Of a stretch of DNA of 64,000 bases, positions 11,799 to 24,095 are shown in pieces (the first letter of the stretch is position 1; each line of letters starts with the position of its first letter). This DNA comes from Alisma plantago-aquatica (lineage: Eukaryota > Streptophyta > Magnoliopsida > Alismatales > Alismataceae): positions 469,441,379-469,505,378 of the forward strand of contig OY856413.1 in assembly GCA_963693085.1 (NCBI GenBank). The letters are read 5' to 3'. The notes under the pieces are model-generated. The model did no database searches. It was not told where the DNA came from and saw only the letters and a list, made by a program, of their open reading frames with translations. A program made the translations under genes and the position numbers.

Positions 11799-11810
11799 CT
11801 TTTATAGATA
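11799..11810 (-). promoter_or_regulatory. TATA box of element B, left LTR
   Basis: The - strand reads cttatctataaaaggtg. It points leftward, as expected for a - strand element, with a leader following. The same box is in the right LTR. Confidence 0.65.
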
Positions 11811-12754
11811 AGGGTAACCACGCCCTATGACGCTTGCTCACGAAGAAATAAGGTCCTTTCCTACTAGGAATTTGATTCCTTCATGAAAAATAAAGCTTCT
11901 CTTTCTTAAACATTCTTTTGATATTCCCTATTCTATGGATATTAGGAATTCGAAATTCCTCTTTCATTTTATTTATACTTGCCCTTTTTAATTCATTAAT
12001 CACGAAATCCTATTTTCCTTTATTGGAAAATATCACCCTTTTAATAATACCATGAAATTCATTCATTAAGCATCACATTATCCTTTTATTTTACTTTATT
12101 GGTATTTTCTCTTTCCTCTTTCTTTATTGGGACTCCTTGGATCCCAAGAAACTCTATTATTTCGAAATCCTTTTTATTGGATACTCATTATCCTTCTAGA
12201 TGCATCTAAATGCTATTTCTCATTATCTTGTTTATTTCTTTATTAAAATATCTCTTTTTGTGGATTTCTCTTTACTTCTCTTTTATTTTCCTCATTGGTA
12301 TTCCTTTTCATGTTAGAAATCCTTGGGATACGAAATTCCACTAAAGATAACTCAATTGCACCTCTTTTCACTTCTTTCCCATATTTTAACATTGTTTTCA
12401 ATTTCTTTCTTAATAAAGAAATACTTATTTGATCTTTTCTTTTATTATTGCCTTTTATTCGCAATCTTAGATTCCTTGGCACCCAAGGAACCTAAAGGTA
12501 CGAAATCCATCCTTGGATTGCATTCTTTTTCCTTCTAGATGTTTCCACATCTTTCTTTTCTCAAATATTCCATTATTCATTTACGAATTTAATTTTTCTT
12601 ATTATTCGGGCCCAATAGCCAATAAAGCCCACAACACACACATCAAGGCTATTTGTAAACGAAATCCATTTAATCAAGCCAAATTATATCATTATTTGTC
12701 CAATATGAGAGTTTACATTTCTCATCAGATGAACCCAAAATTGGGGTTGTAACA

Positions 12755-12770
12755 TCCTTCCCCTCTTATA
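12755..12770 (-). other. polypurine tract of element B
   Basis: The - strand reads tataagaggggaagga directly before the 3' LTR start TGTTACAACC. It primes plus-strand DNA synthesis and confirms the orientation. Confidence 0.8.
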
Positions 12771-15700
12771 GGAATGTTGTGCTCAAAATTCTATCAAGCA
12801 AACAAACAAAATAGGATAAGCCATTCATATGTCCATCATGGCTCCCATGTGGCTTCACCCTTTCCGTGGTGCTTCCCAAGAACCTTCATCATCTCATATT
12901 CTTCCATCTGAGTTCTTTCCTACCTTGGTATATCATACCCTCATAGGTGACTCAGGACATTTCAGCCTCTCAAAAGCTGAATAGGTTCAGGGCTCAGCAC
13001 ATGGCTTGGGTACCTCACATAGTTCTCTAGATCAGACTCATGGAACACAGTTATTCATCAATTTATCCCGAGGGGCAAGGCTAAACACAACCATATCCAC
13101 CAATCCATCTCAAATGGACCCATATATCGGAACTCAGCTTTCTCAGCTATAGCTCAGAGGGGTCATATTTTCACATTATATTCTCCCACAGTGAACTGCA
13201 TGCCAGTCTGCTTTGCATCAGCTCATGACTCATGTCACTCTTGGGCTCTCTCTCAGCCATTGCATGATCAAGCGACTTCATCTGCATACACTGGGTTTCT
13301 TTTATGACCTTCACAAGGCCTCCTTCACCAACATCATCATAATGAAGTGGCGACTAACACAACCGCCTTATAGAACTTCTTGCATCCTGATAAAGGCTAT
13401 GGTGGTTAACATCACATCTTTAGAACTGTCTCTTGGTATCACCCTGAACAAGCACACTTGCTCTCATCAGACCCTCTAGTCTGGATCATACTAACCATTA
13501 GTTAGGGGTGATAAGCGGTACTAAAAATGAGTTCTTCATGCACTTACTTCCACTGCATGGAAGTAAACCTTCTACTCATGCTCAAGAACTTTTGAGCTCG
13601 CATCATGGTGTAGTTGAACCATTTCTCTCTCTATAGTAAGTAGTTCAACCCGATCTGTCACTTGACAGTACTCTTCTTTTTCCTGTCATCTAGGTAAGGT
13701 GATCTACCATAAACCACATTGATCTTCATTGGTTAAGGGGAGATTTTCCACATCATCCATAGTGATGAACTCCCATTCCCTCTCAGGGACTCTTTTATCC
13801 TCTATATCGATACACTGGGTTACTGGTGTTCGTCCTTCACTTCTATCATGCATGGCCACAAGCCACATGTATCTTCATCTTAAGCATCTAAAGTGCTACT
13901 ATCTCAGTAATATCATGGTATATGGTGATCTTAAAATCATGATCTCCAGCGTGTCATGATTCCTCAGAAACCTTACACCACTCTAATTAGGGTTTCATCA
14001 CCTTTCTTTTCAGAGGAGTGCATTTGGGGTTTCACAACCATCCTTTCATTATATCATGGACTGGGCTGGCTAACCAAATAACCTTTAACTTGATCAACCG
14101 ATATTGTTACATCTGTGTGTTAGTCGAACTTATCTCGTTTCCAATTGAGGGTTAACCTAACAACCTCTTCTAGCCTCCATCTAACTAGGCAGCTATATCT
14201 CAACCAGAGCATTTATTACCACTTCTTATCCTTAGGTGTTAGGTAAAGTTGAAGACATACTCTTCCATGTATCATCTCAAACTGGAATTCTAAGTCTATC
14301 TTCATTGAGAATACTTTGAGCTCATCTCCTTGATGATCAAACTCAACTTTGTATAACTTGTGAATTCCACATAGCTCATGATAAAATATCATCACAAGAT
14401 GATTTCCTTAATACTCTTATCGTTTGTACCTGTCCATGTATCATTCACTCCACCACAGTATGTTATCATATCTATCCTCATACGTCGTAGAAACGTTCCA
14501 ACTCATATCATCTTTTATCCTTGGTGTAAGGCATGCGTACCGTCCTATCTCTCACTCCCATAACAAGAAGAAATAAGCATTTGGCGGTCGTCCAAATACA
14601 GAGTTCCTCCAGTAGAGATGGTACATCCCACCTTGCCAGTACACCTTCAAATCTAAGTTGAAACTTGCAACTCGTGTCTCCACATCATAATCATCACGAT
14701 GTCGAAAATTACTTCCAGGGAAAACTGGTCTCGAACCTACTGGGGTTTACACACAATCCTTGGTCATCTCCTCTGGGTCTATAGGGTGCCGACACTTTTC
14801 AGGTCATCCCTTTCCCCTTATGCATCCAGAGAGTGCCCTACTCATCTGTCCTTTGGGTCTCATGAGTTCATGAAGGTGATCAATCTCCTAACCCATGGCC
14901 CTCAGGCAATGATAGTTGTTACCTCCCGACCCTATGGTCATGTGCAACTAGGGAATTAGGCAACTCCTTCTTCCATCGGTCTTATCCCTACCTGACCCTA
15001 GGATAGACTTAGGATTCCATTATAGTACATGTTCAACTTAGAACCTTACCCAAGCCTTCGTCATCTCTCTCTCGGCATTCATGGGTCGACTTTCATCCTT
15101 TCATAGGGGTCATGGCAACCTACCTACCTTGGTCAGGCCCCATACTGGTTACCTCCATGATAACACATCCACATGCACTTAGAGATGACTATCTATGGGT
15201 CTACAGGTTCATTCTCATACCATGTACTTTCCACTTAGCTTCTCAAGATCCTATGGGACCACTTAAGGTTACCTCAAAACAAAAAAAATTGGTATACACC
15301 ATACTGAAGGGCCCCTCTCCCAGGATGGGAGGAAACTACACCTTAACAACAAAGGTCTCAAATGCCCTAATGTCTAGGGTTTACATGCTTAACCCTAGCA
15401 AGCTACTATGGCACAAGAAGACACTTACCAAACCAAGCTAGGTCACCCTTGTTCTCATCCTCAACATTAGACCAACTTAGTTGTGAGGGGTTCATCAAAC
15501 ATACCCTTACCTTGAGGGGTTTCCTTTACCTCTACACATTAAGAGTACCATGCTTGAAACTATAGAGACTCAAATCTCACCATGAGCATCGGGTACACTG
15601 CTTCCCTTCTTAGGCCTAGGAATCCTAGGTTCACCTTTGGGTATCCAACTACATGCTCAATCTCTTAACCACGAATCAAGCATGTCTAAGATATGTCATG

Positions 15701-16952
15701 TACTTCCATGATCCTTCTACTCGAGCAACACTTCGGAGTTGAGTCCTCTTCTAGGAAAACCAACTAGGTATAAAGCCTCACAATTGATTACTTAAACCTC
15801 CTCAGGGTTTAAAGCACTCTTTATCTCATCCAGTAGGTAACCACTATCATCTGCTTAGGTCGCATCATCCTCAACTACCCATTGTTCCTTATGTCTCAGA
15901 ATCTAGGCTTCCAACCTTCTTGCTTGAGTCCTGCTTTTTCTCTCTAGGGCTAACTCCACATCCAACCTTACCACCAGATGTCCTTTCTCCATGAAGGATC
16001 AAGCCTCACTAGCATACCTCCATACGGGTGAAGCCTATGCTCGAACTTATGTTTTCTCAAGATCATTCATAGCCCTTTATGCTTATTTCATAAGCCATCC
16101 ATCATGATCTCCTAACCAGGGTTTCATCAAGCTATACCCTACTTGCCTAAGCCTATAGGGTAACTATAGGTTCTCCTCTAACCTCATCCATGAAGGAGCT
16201 ATCCTTCGCTCTAGCATGCACGACCCTCTCCAGGGTTGGGTCGCCAAAGTTACTAGGTCATCTACCCTCTTATGGCATCCCAAAGGTATGTCCAACCAAA
16301 CACTTGGTCAACCATGACATCTAACTCATCATGTCATCTTCCTCTCTAACCTTCACTTAGGGTTAGGGTTAACATCATCCTCAAAGGATGTGTTAGGTCT
16401 CTACATTTAATGGAGATCTCTACCTCCAAGACTAACACTCTCTACTCATCCTCCTGCCAAGGAGGTCTATCCTCAGGTCTCTCCTAAGGGCAAAGATAAC
16501 TCGTGTCATACGACCTAAGCATGTATCTATCCCTTTACGCTTACTCTATTAAGCTTATGTCCATGACATCTTATTTACATGATTTTTATTAATTTGGTGG
16601 AGGATTCCTTAATCCTTATCAACCTTACCCATACCTCAAGAGGGTGAGGAAAAGAGAGAAAACCCTAATCCTTAAGGTCCTTAACATAATTTTGAGTTGA
16701 GAAGGGATGAAAAAGATGAGAGACTCCTAAAGGTATCTTACTTTGAATCATACCCTAAGACTTTGGCCAGGCAGTCACACGGATCCGGGAGTCCTCATAT
16801 TCTGACTAGCAGTGCGGAGGAAAAAATTTCCAGCCCCCGGTCGCAATCCTTTTCTAGACACCTATGTCTTTCGGATAATCATCTAATAACTCCCTCGATG
16901 CTATGGAATTTGTAAAGTTTAATAATTATTAACTATTAGATGAAGAACCTAT

Positions 16953-16964
16953 GCTCTGATACCA
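16953..16964 (-). other. primer binding site (tRNA-iMet) of element B
   Basis: The - strand reads TGGTATCAGAGC, the exact complement of the initiator tRNA-Met 3' end used by many plant retrotransposons, two bases from the LTR. Confidence 0.95.
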
Positions 16965-16966
16965 AT

Positions 16967-19900
16967 TGTAACGACCCTGTCTCTCGGTAACCCCCAATTA
17001 AGGGAGACCCGAAGGTCAGATCCGTTATTCAACTAACAGGATCAAAGGTTCGACAAATAATCAATAAAAATTAATAAACTTTACCAACTAAACTGAAAAT
17101 TGGTATAAAATAAAACTTTGTTTACCTTTTAAAATATGGGATTTCTAAACTTCTATCCATGAAGATACTAATCTAACTAATCCTCCTGTACACGTTACTT
17201 CTCATTTAATTCCACATATGCCACTTTAGTGTTTGTTCTTTTCATTGTACCTAAAACGCCGACAAACAAAATGTCAGTCAGCAAGAAGCTGGTATGTGGG
17301 AGAAACAATAATTGTGCAACTATAGTAACAAAGTAATCATCCAATTATCATTTAACATCCAAGATTATGTTTTAAACCATACTACTCAATCCTTTCCTAT
17401 CCCCTATCTCTGTGTTGTCCCTACAGTGGACTGAGATACTACCTCTCTCTAGGTAGATCCTTATTAAACCCCGCATGATCCTACCTAACAGGTAGATCAA
17501 TATCTAGGGTTGAGTCGCATGGCACTACCCATAGGTAGTCCAATCTATAACTCAGTGTGACTTGTTGGACCTACCCCATTGGTATCCATTTACTAAGTCA
17601 TCCAATGACCTGATGGGCCTACCCCATTGGTAGCCATTTACTAGGTCAACCCATTAAGCTACACAGGGGACTAGGATCTGAGCTAGTAGGCATATTTATT
17701 ATGTGATATTCATATTCACATTATACTTTGCATGAATTAAATACATCCAACAGTTTAATTCAAGCCACGATGGAAACGTCGATAAAATCCCGAAAAACTA
17801 ATTCGGGTAGTCATAAGCGTAACCACATACATGTACATGTAGATTCAGGTGCAGGAATAATCCAAACAACAATAGGAAAGCAAACATTCAATAAGATCTT
17901 GAAACAGATACATAATTCACTTTCATTACTCATGTCATCAAGATCTATGAAATCTAGCTCGCTTCCTAGGGTTTCTAGTCCACTTTTTAGGGTTTCCATA
18001 GAAATTAGGGTTTCCTTTCATCCTTTACTATTTTAAACCCTAATTTAACGCAATTGATCACAAACCCTAATTATCTCAACATCTAATCCTCAATTTCGGA
18101 TTAAAGGCATAATTATCCATTAATTAAGCCCCTTAAACCTCTTTTACATTAGAGATACTATTTTTATCATGACAAGATCATTATGCTCATTTACCATTAA
18201 CTCAAAGTTCATTGTGGTCCAAATCACATGTGAACTCGATTTACCATTAATTCCACCTTTTATTCATGAGAAAACCCTAATTACTACATTTAGGGTATTT
18301 ATCCACAAATTAGGAACTTTAATGCTCAAAATAGCTTATAACCATGAAAACTCAATTCTATACATCAAATCAAATAATTAAAGCCATTAGTAGTCGAATT
18401 AGTCAACATTAGGGTTTCAAGGCCCATTAAAGTATATTCATGCATATGAAACTCTAAATTAACTAATTATATGAAAAGTCCATCCTTTTTGTTCCTAATG
18501 TTCCTTTTCATCAATAACAGGCTAATATCAACTTTAATCATCTATTAAACCCTACTAATCACTTTAATCATACCAAACTAGGGTTCTTTAACCATTAATA
18601 CATTAAAGTTGATATCTTCCATTACTTTTAGAATTTCATAAGGGATCAGGGTTCATATATATTTTTATTAGATTCCCCTCATTTTTCTGAGCAATTTTCA
18701 TATTTTGTATGTTTTCAGCAGAGCTACCCATATTTATCTATGAATTTTGCATTAAAACACTTACTTGGCCAATGAGAGGCTACCACGTCACCTTATGCAT
18801 GCAATGTTGTCCGATTAGGAATTAGAACTGAATTACCATTGTACCCCCACGTAAGTCGTCGCTTCTACAGCCCACAGAGGGGCAAACGCGTGCAATGGCC
18901 ACTCCTTCTTCTTCCTTGCAAGTTCCACCTGCTGCCGCGACCTGCAGCGGCTCGGGGAAGCTTTCCTCCTCCAGCCTTGGACTCCAGAGCGTCGGGGATG
19001 GTCTCCCAGCCTCCGGCTCCCTCCGCCATGATCCCACACACACGATGGTGCTCGTATCTCACAGCCATGGCGGCTGGCCAATGCTGGCCGGACCAGCAAC
19101 ACGCAACATCCCTACAACCATGCAACGGTCGGCGCAAGCTCCATCTCCCCATCCTCGACCCCGTAGACCTGCAGGATAGTTCTTCTACCTCCTCCGTGCC
19201 TCTGCGCACGTGTGGACATCGTTTGTTCCGTCGTCAATCTAGCTACTCAAGCGCGGGATCGATTCTTGACTGTTGCTACCATCTCAGCATTTTGCAGAAA
19301 TATGGTGGGAGGTGCGCAAAGACAACGAGGCTGGGTTGGTATTTGATCATTCTTAGGTTGTCATGGAAGCTCCCTGCCTCCACCAAGACTACAAAACCAT
19401 CCTCTGTTGCTCTATGGTTTAAACTACACCCTTGTTAGGGTTTTACGTGCAAGAAACAAGAAGAAGGGAGAGATGGGTGTGTGGGAGTTCTCTGAAGTCG
19501 ACCCATGCTCTCTCTCACCTTTTATAGATAAGGGTAACCACGCCCTATGATGCTTGCTCATGAAAAAAATAAGGTCCTTTCCTACTAGGAATTCGATTCC
19601 TTCATGAAAAAGTAAGCTTCTCTTTCTTAAACATTCTTTTGATATTCCCTATTATATGGATATTAGGAATTCGAAATTCCTCTTTCATTTTATTTATACT
19701 TGCCCTTTTTAATTCATTAATCACGAAATCATATTTTCCTTTATTGGAAAATATCACCCTTTTAATAATACCATGAAATTCATTCATTAAGCATCACATT
19801 ATCCTTTTATTTTACTTTATTAGTATTTTCTCTTTCCTCTGTCTTTATTGGGACTCCTTGGATCCTAAGAAACTCTATTATTTCGAAATCCTTTTTATTG

Positions 19901-20487
19901 GATACTCATTATCCTTCTAGATGCATCTAAATGCATTATTCTTCATTATTTCTCATTATCTTGTTTATTTCTTTATTAAAATATCTCTTTTTGTGGATTT
20001 CTCTTTACTTCTATTTTATTTTCCTCATTGGTATTCCTTTTAATGTTATAAATCCTTGGGATACGAAATTCCACTAAAGATAACTCAATTGCACCACTTT
20101 TCACTTGTTTCCCATATTTTAACATTGTTTTCAATTTCTTTCTTCCTAAAGAAATACTTATTTGATCTTTTCTTTTATTATTGCCTTTTATTTGCAATCT
20201 TGGATTCCTTGGCACCCAAGGAACCTAAAGGTATGAAATCCATCCTTGGATTGCATTCTTTTTCCTTCTAGAGGTTTCCACATCTTTCTTTTCTCAAATA
20301 TTCCATTATTCATTTACTAATTGAATTTTTCATGTTATTCGGGCCCAATAGCCAATAAAGCCCACAACACACACATCAAGGCTATTTGTAAACGAAATCC
20401 ATTTAATCAAACCAAATTATATCATTATTTGTCCAATATGAGAGTTTACGTTTCTCATCAGATGAACCCAGAATTGGGGGTGTAACA
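16967..20487 (-). repeat. right LTR of element B (its 5' LTR)
   Basis: 3521 bases, colinear with the left LTR. Substitutions are scattered and a short insertion occurs near 19930-19950. Many differences inside the GC-rich part (18839-19440) are CG against CA or TG. This copy would carry the active promoter. Confidence 0.95.
19519..19530 (-). promoter_or_regulatory. TATA box of element B, right (5') LTR
   Basis: The - strand reads cttatctataaaaggtg, identical in core to the left copy. This would be the promoter that drives transcription of the whole element. Confidence 0.65.
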
Positions 20488-20492
20488 CAAGA
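20488..20492. repeat. target-site duplication of element B, right copy
   Basis: caaga after GTAACA, identical to 9242-9246. Confidence 0.95.
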
Positions 20493-21770
20493 GGTTGTAA
20501 AATTGCTTGATGTTGGAATTATCTATCCCATTTCTGATAGCACATGGGTGAGGCCCATCCAGGTTGTGCCTAATAAAGGTGGGATCACTGTAGCTGAAAA
20601 TGCAGATGGTGAACTCATGCCAGTAAGAGAACAGTCAAAGTGGAGAATGTGTGTTGACTACCGGAAGCTCAATGAAAAGACCAAGAAGGACCACTACCCT
20701 CTCCCATTTCTTGACCAGATTCTAGAGAGGCTAGCGGGGAAAAGCTTCTATTGTTTCCTTGATGGTTACTCTGGATATTTCCAAATTGTCATGCATCCTA
20801 CAGATTAAGAGAAGACAACATTCACCTGCCCGAGTGGTACATTTTCCTACCGGAGAATTTCATTTGGGTTGTGTAATGCCCCTTCTACATTTCAGAGATG
20901 TGTGACCTCAATTTTTGAAGATAAGCTTGATTCATCTTTGAAGTGTTCATGGATGATTTCTCAGTTTTTGGTACGACATTTGATGAGTGCTTGCTACATT
21001 TGGATACTATTCTTGAGAGATGCGTGAAGGTTTGCCTAGTGCTATCTTGGGAAAAGAGTCACTTCATGGTACCCGAGGGCATAGTTTTGGGTCATAGGGT
21101 TTCAAAGGATGGAATTGAAGTTGACAAGGCCAAGGTGGGCCTCATTTCTACTCTCACCATTCCTTCCACCATAAGACATTTTTTGTCTTTCTTGGGACAT
21201 GTAGGTTTCTACCGTTGTTTCATCAATTATTTCAGTAAAATTTCAAGACCTCTATGTCACTTGCTTGAGATAGATGTTGAATTTCATTTTGATGACAAGT
21301 GTGTTGAAGCTTTCAACCACTTGAAGGAAAGACTAGTTTCTGCTCCTATCATGCAACCCCCAAATTTCTCTTTGCCATTCAAGATTATGACTGATGCATC
21401 TGACATGACAGTGGGGGTTGTGCTGGGACAAAGATTTGGTCGGATTACATATGCTATCTACTATGCAAGAAAAAGTCTAGATGAAACCCAAAGAAACTAA
21501 ACAACCACTAAGAAGGAGTTTCTTGTAGTAATCTTTGCTCTTAACAAATTCTGATCATATCTTTTGCAAAACAAAGTAGTGATATACACGGACCACGTTA
21601 CACTAAAGTACCTCATGTCAAAGAAAGATTCAAAGCCAAGGCTGATCAGATGGATTCTATTGCTTCAAGAGTTTGATGTGGAGATTGTAGACAAGAAGGG
21701 AGTGGAAAATGGTGATGCCGATCATATCTCCCAAATTTATGGTCCCTTTGATGATACAAATTGAATCAAG
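20493..21770 (+). pseudogene. pol of element A: reverse transcriptase and RNase H
   Basis: Continues the RT begun at 8827. In order: VVKLLDVGIIYPISDS, WRMCVDYRKLNEKTKKDHYPLPFLDQ, then FYCFLDGYSGYFQI. After an in-frame TAA at 20806 (a glutamine codon in relatives) comes FGLCNAPSTFQRC, then a frameshift near 20937 and the catalytic FMDD box (20946-20957, the YxDD position). The connection domain reads FLGHVGFYRCFI; RNase H starts MTDASDMTVGVVLGQ (about 21387) and contains VIYTDHVTLKYL. Further stops are at about 21500 and 21553. Catalytic aspartates are mostly kept, but the chain cannot be made whole. Confidence 0.9.
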
Positions 21771-23055
21771 GAAACGATGCCACACGAACAACTCTTCCTT
21801 CTTTCATCCACTCAAAGGCCATGGTATCAACACATAACCAAATTCTTGGATAGTGGGAGGATACCTAGCACATGGACAAGGGAGGAAAGCAAAAGATTAT
21901 TTGCCATGGTCAAGAATTATGCTTGGGCTGACCCTCACCTCTTCAAATACTGCCTGATCGTCTCATAAGGAGATGTGTTCCAGAAATAGAACAACAACAA
22001 ATCCTATACATGTGCCATACCGGAATATGTGGAGGTCATTTTGGAGGAAAACACACAACTACAAAGGTTCTCCAATGTGGGTTTTATTGGCCATCCTTGT
22101 TCAAAGATTCCCATGAATTTTGCAAAAGCTACTTGAAGTGCCAAAAAGTGGGCACTATCTCCAAAAGGGACATGATGCCTCTATCACCCATTCTTGTGGT
22201 GAAGGTGTTTGATGTATGGGGAATTGACTTCATGGGTCCTTTCCTCCGTCCTTTGGGTATGTCTACATTTTGTTCTCCATGGACTATGTGTCAAAGTGGA
22301 TTGAGGTTGTTGCAACCCAGACTAATGATCACAAAGTAGTATGTGACTTCGTGAAATTGAACATTTTTAGCCATTTTGGCATTCCAAGAGCCATGATAAG
22401 TGATAGTGAAAGTCACTTCATTCACCGCACTTTTGAGGGGTTGCTCAAGAAGCATGGAGTAAACCATCGAGTAGCCACTCCTTACAATCCTAAAACTAGT
22501 GACCAAGTTGAGTTGGCCAATCAGGAGATAAAGCTCGTTTTAGAGAAAATGGTGAGACCGGACCGTAAGGATTGGTCACTCCATCTCAATGAAGCTTTAT
22601 GGGCATACCGGACAGCATTCAAAGCCCCGATTGGCACTACACCATTCAAGCTCGTCTATGGAAAAGCTACCACTTACTGGTTGAAATGCAACATAAGGTG
22701 TTATGGGCTTTGAAGACTATGGATCTTGATGGAGAAAATGTCAGAATGAAGATGAAGTTTCTACTAAATGAGTTGGAGAAAATGTGCCATGAGGCGTATA
22801 ACTTGTCCAAGATGTATAAGGAGAGAACTAAGTTCCTTAATGATAAGATGATTAGAAAGAATGAATTTGTGCTCGGAAAGTGGGTATGGCTCTACAATTC
22901 AAGGATGAAGTTCCTTCCCGAAAAACTCCAGTCTAGATGGGAAAGACCTTATCTAATAATGAAAGTGTACCCATCTGGGGCTGTTGTGATATGTTAGAAA
23001 GAAGGGGCAAATGAGTTTTTTTATCAATGGACAAAGATTGAAACTAGTTGTTAAA
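21771..23055 (+). pseudogene. pol of element A: integrase
   Basis: Zinc-binding region CHTGICGGHFGGKHT...CKSYLKCQK (22010-22150); the first cysteine of the usual CxxC pair is replaced by tyrosine. Core: VWGIDFMGPF (first Asp about 22225), after a frameshift VSKWIEVVATQTNDHK, then ISDSESHF (second Asp about 22400) and DQVELANQEIK (Glu about 22510). [18 protein letters not shown] and GTTPFKLVYGK follow; after another frameshift come the C-terminal MCHEAYNLSKMYKERTK and PEKLQSRWERPYLIMKVYPSGAV. The end near 23055 matches the Athila pattern before a non-coding spacer. DNA insertion enzyme; inactive here. Confidence 0.88.
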
Positions 23056-23314
23056 GTAGGCCCGAACAAGGCCAATCAATGTTTTGATATTGTTATGCTT
23101 GTATAAGAACAACAATCCAATGAAGAAATGTGCTTGGAAGTGGATGAGAAAGAAATATACTACAAGGATGCCTTGAGAATTCCAAAGAAGTGAAAGAAAT
23201 CCAGAATCAATAAGCCCAGCTGAAGGCATAAAATTTAGCACTAGTGGGAGGAAACCCATGTGGTTTGAGATTCTCGAACCATACTTTTTGATACTTTTGT
23301 TTTATGTTTCACAA

Positions 23315-23338
23315 ACACACACACACACACACACACAC
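23315..23338. repeat. (AC)n microsatellite
   Basis: About 12 dinucleotide units (acacac...), 260 bases after pol of element A. Confidence 0.95.
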
Positions 23339-23514
23339 TTGTGCTTGATAGTTTGTGTCTTCAGTTTTGATGAAATGACTGGTGAAACCAGATCAAGTTG
23401 AGAATAAAGCACGTTCAATCAAAGTGGTGGATGTAACACCAAGGAAGATCGTTTAAATGGATTAGATGATGAGTTTCTAATAGATTTAATGAAACATAGA
23501 GAATTTGAACTGAC

Positions 23515-23870
23515 ATTGGCCAGAACGGCTGTGCTAGAGAGAAACGACCATGCTAGATAAGATAATATCAACAGGGAGGATGATGTTTTTGGTCACTGGA
23601 AGCACAACTATGTTTACCAGAACGGCCGTGCTAGCATCCACCCAGAACGGTCGTACTGGTCCAGAACGACCGTTCTGGTTAAGTTAAAAACAACAAGGTT
23701 TTTCATGTTTTGGGCGCTGGCAGCACGACCGTGCTAACCAGAACGGCCGTGCCAGCTCACTGCAAGAACGGCCGTGCTGGCCCACAAAAGTCACTTAAGT
23801 GGCCCAATTCAACCTGACCCAGCATGACCCCGGGTTCATTTTTCCAACCGAGAACGGCCATTCTGCGACT
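23515..23870. repeat. second array of ACGGCCGT-type motifs, upstream of the third ORF
   Basis: About ten copies of gaacggccgtgctgg or its complement: gaacggctgtgctag, aacgaccatgctag, gaacggccgtgctagc, gaacggtcgtactgg, gaacgaccgttctgg, gcacgaccgtgcta, gaacggccgtgccagc, gaacggccgtgctgg, gaacggccattctg. This is the same motif family as in the LTR at 4100-4510, but here closer to the palindromic consensus. Confidence 0.8.
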
Positions 23871-24095
23871 CCACACGGCTAGGGCGAGCTCCCACCACCC
23901 CCAAATCACCTCCCCTTGCTCTCAAACTCCGAATTTGAGTATCCCTTGGTACCTAATCACTTTCACTAACCTCTAGATTCGATTTCCACCATCCATCACC
24001 ACCAATTTCTCTGCCTCTGAGCAGATTCTGCCCCTACAGTCCAGAGCTGCATTTTTTCAGTTCTAGCTCAGCTTTCCACCAAAAAACCTTAAAAT

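Larger units (their letters stand above)
9247..12754 (-). repeat. left LTR of element B (its 3' LTR)
   Basis: 3508 bases, colinear with 16967-20487. On the + strand it opens TGTAACGACCCCG and closes TTGGGGTTGTAACA. It holds a cluster of AAACCCT/AGGGTTT words (10240-10870), a GC-rich stretch (11119-11720), a TATA box read leftward (11799-11810) and AT-rich sequence rich in ccttttatt/gaaatcc. The 199-codon + strand ORF at 11119-11718 is present in both LTRs but looks neutral and is not called as a gene. Confidence 0.95.
12755..16966 (-). pseudogene. ruined gag-pol interior of element B with chromodomain trace
   Basis: Near the left end the - strand can be pieced together across frames. It reads KLSSRYMGPFEMDWW (about 13070-13150), FHESDLENYVRYPSHVLSPEPIQLL (about 12960-13060), then MKVLGKHHGKGEATWEP (about 12838-12890). 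These are the integrase C-terminus and a chromodomain of the plant chromovirus (Tekay/Del-like) type. Near 13700-13800 faint integrase-core words (WEFITMDDVENLP) remain. Nothing recognisable as gag, protease or RT catalytic motifs was found in 14000-16900, and no frame stays open for more than about 110 codons. The 4.2-kb length is shorter than a complete gag-pol of this lineage, suggesting internal deletion as well. Confidence 0.7.
9247..20487 (-). mobile_element. element B: nested non-autonomous chromodomain Ty3/gypsy element
   Basis: Two similar LTRs of about 3.5 kb flank a 4.2-kb interior, with TGTAAC...GTAACA ends and a perfect CAAGA duplication. The tRNA-iMet PBS (reverse complement at 16953-16964) beside the right LTR and a purine tract beside the left LTR put it on the - strand. 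Only traces of integrase and chromodomain remain inside. The LTRs differ by roughly 3-6% by eye, so the insertion is moderately recent, whereas the coding region is far more decayed. This suggests it moved as a parasite of an intact relative. Confidence 0.9.
23056..24095 (+). other. spacer between integrase and third ORF of element A
   Basis: It contains a gggaggaaaccc word near 23250, as often found after Athila pol, an (AC)n tract (23315-23338), and the motif array listed separately. The last 200 bases are C-rich and resemble a 5' leader. No coding sequence is recognised. Confidence 0.6.

Noticed and set aside
13500..16950. Many + strand ORFs of 60-110 codons in the interior of element B
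   Set aside because: The element is on the - strand and these are shadows of a decayed gag-pol; none resembles a known protein.
23315..23338. (AC)n tract as a regulatory Z-DNA element
   Set aside because: A plain microsatellite; nothing around it suggests function.
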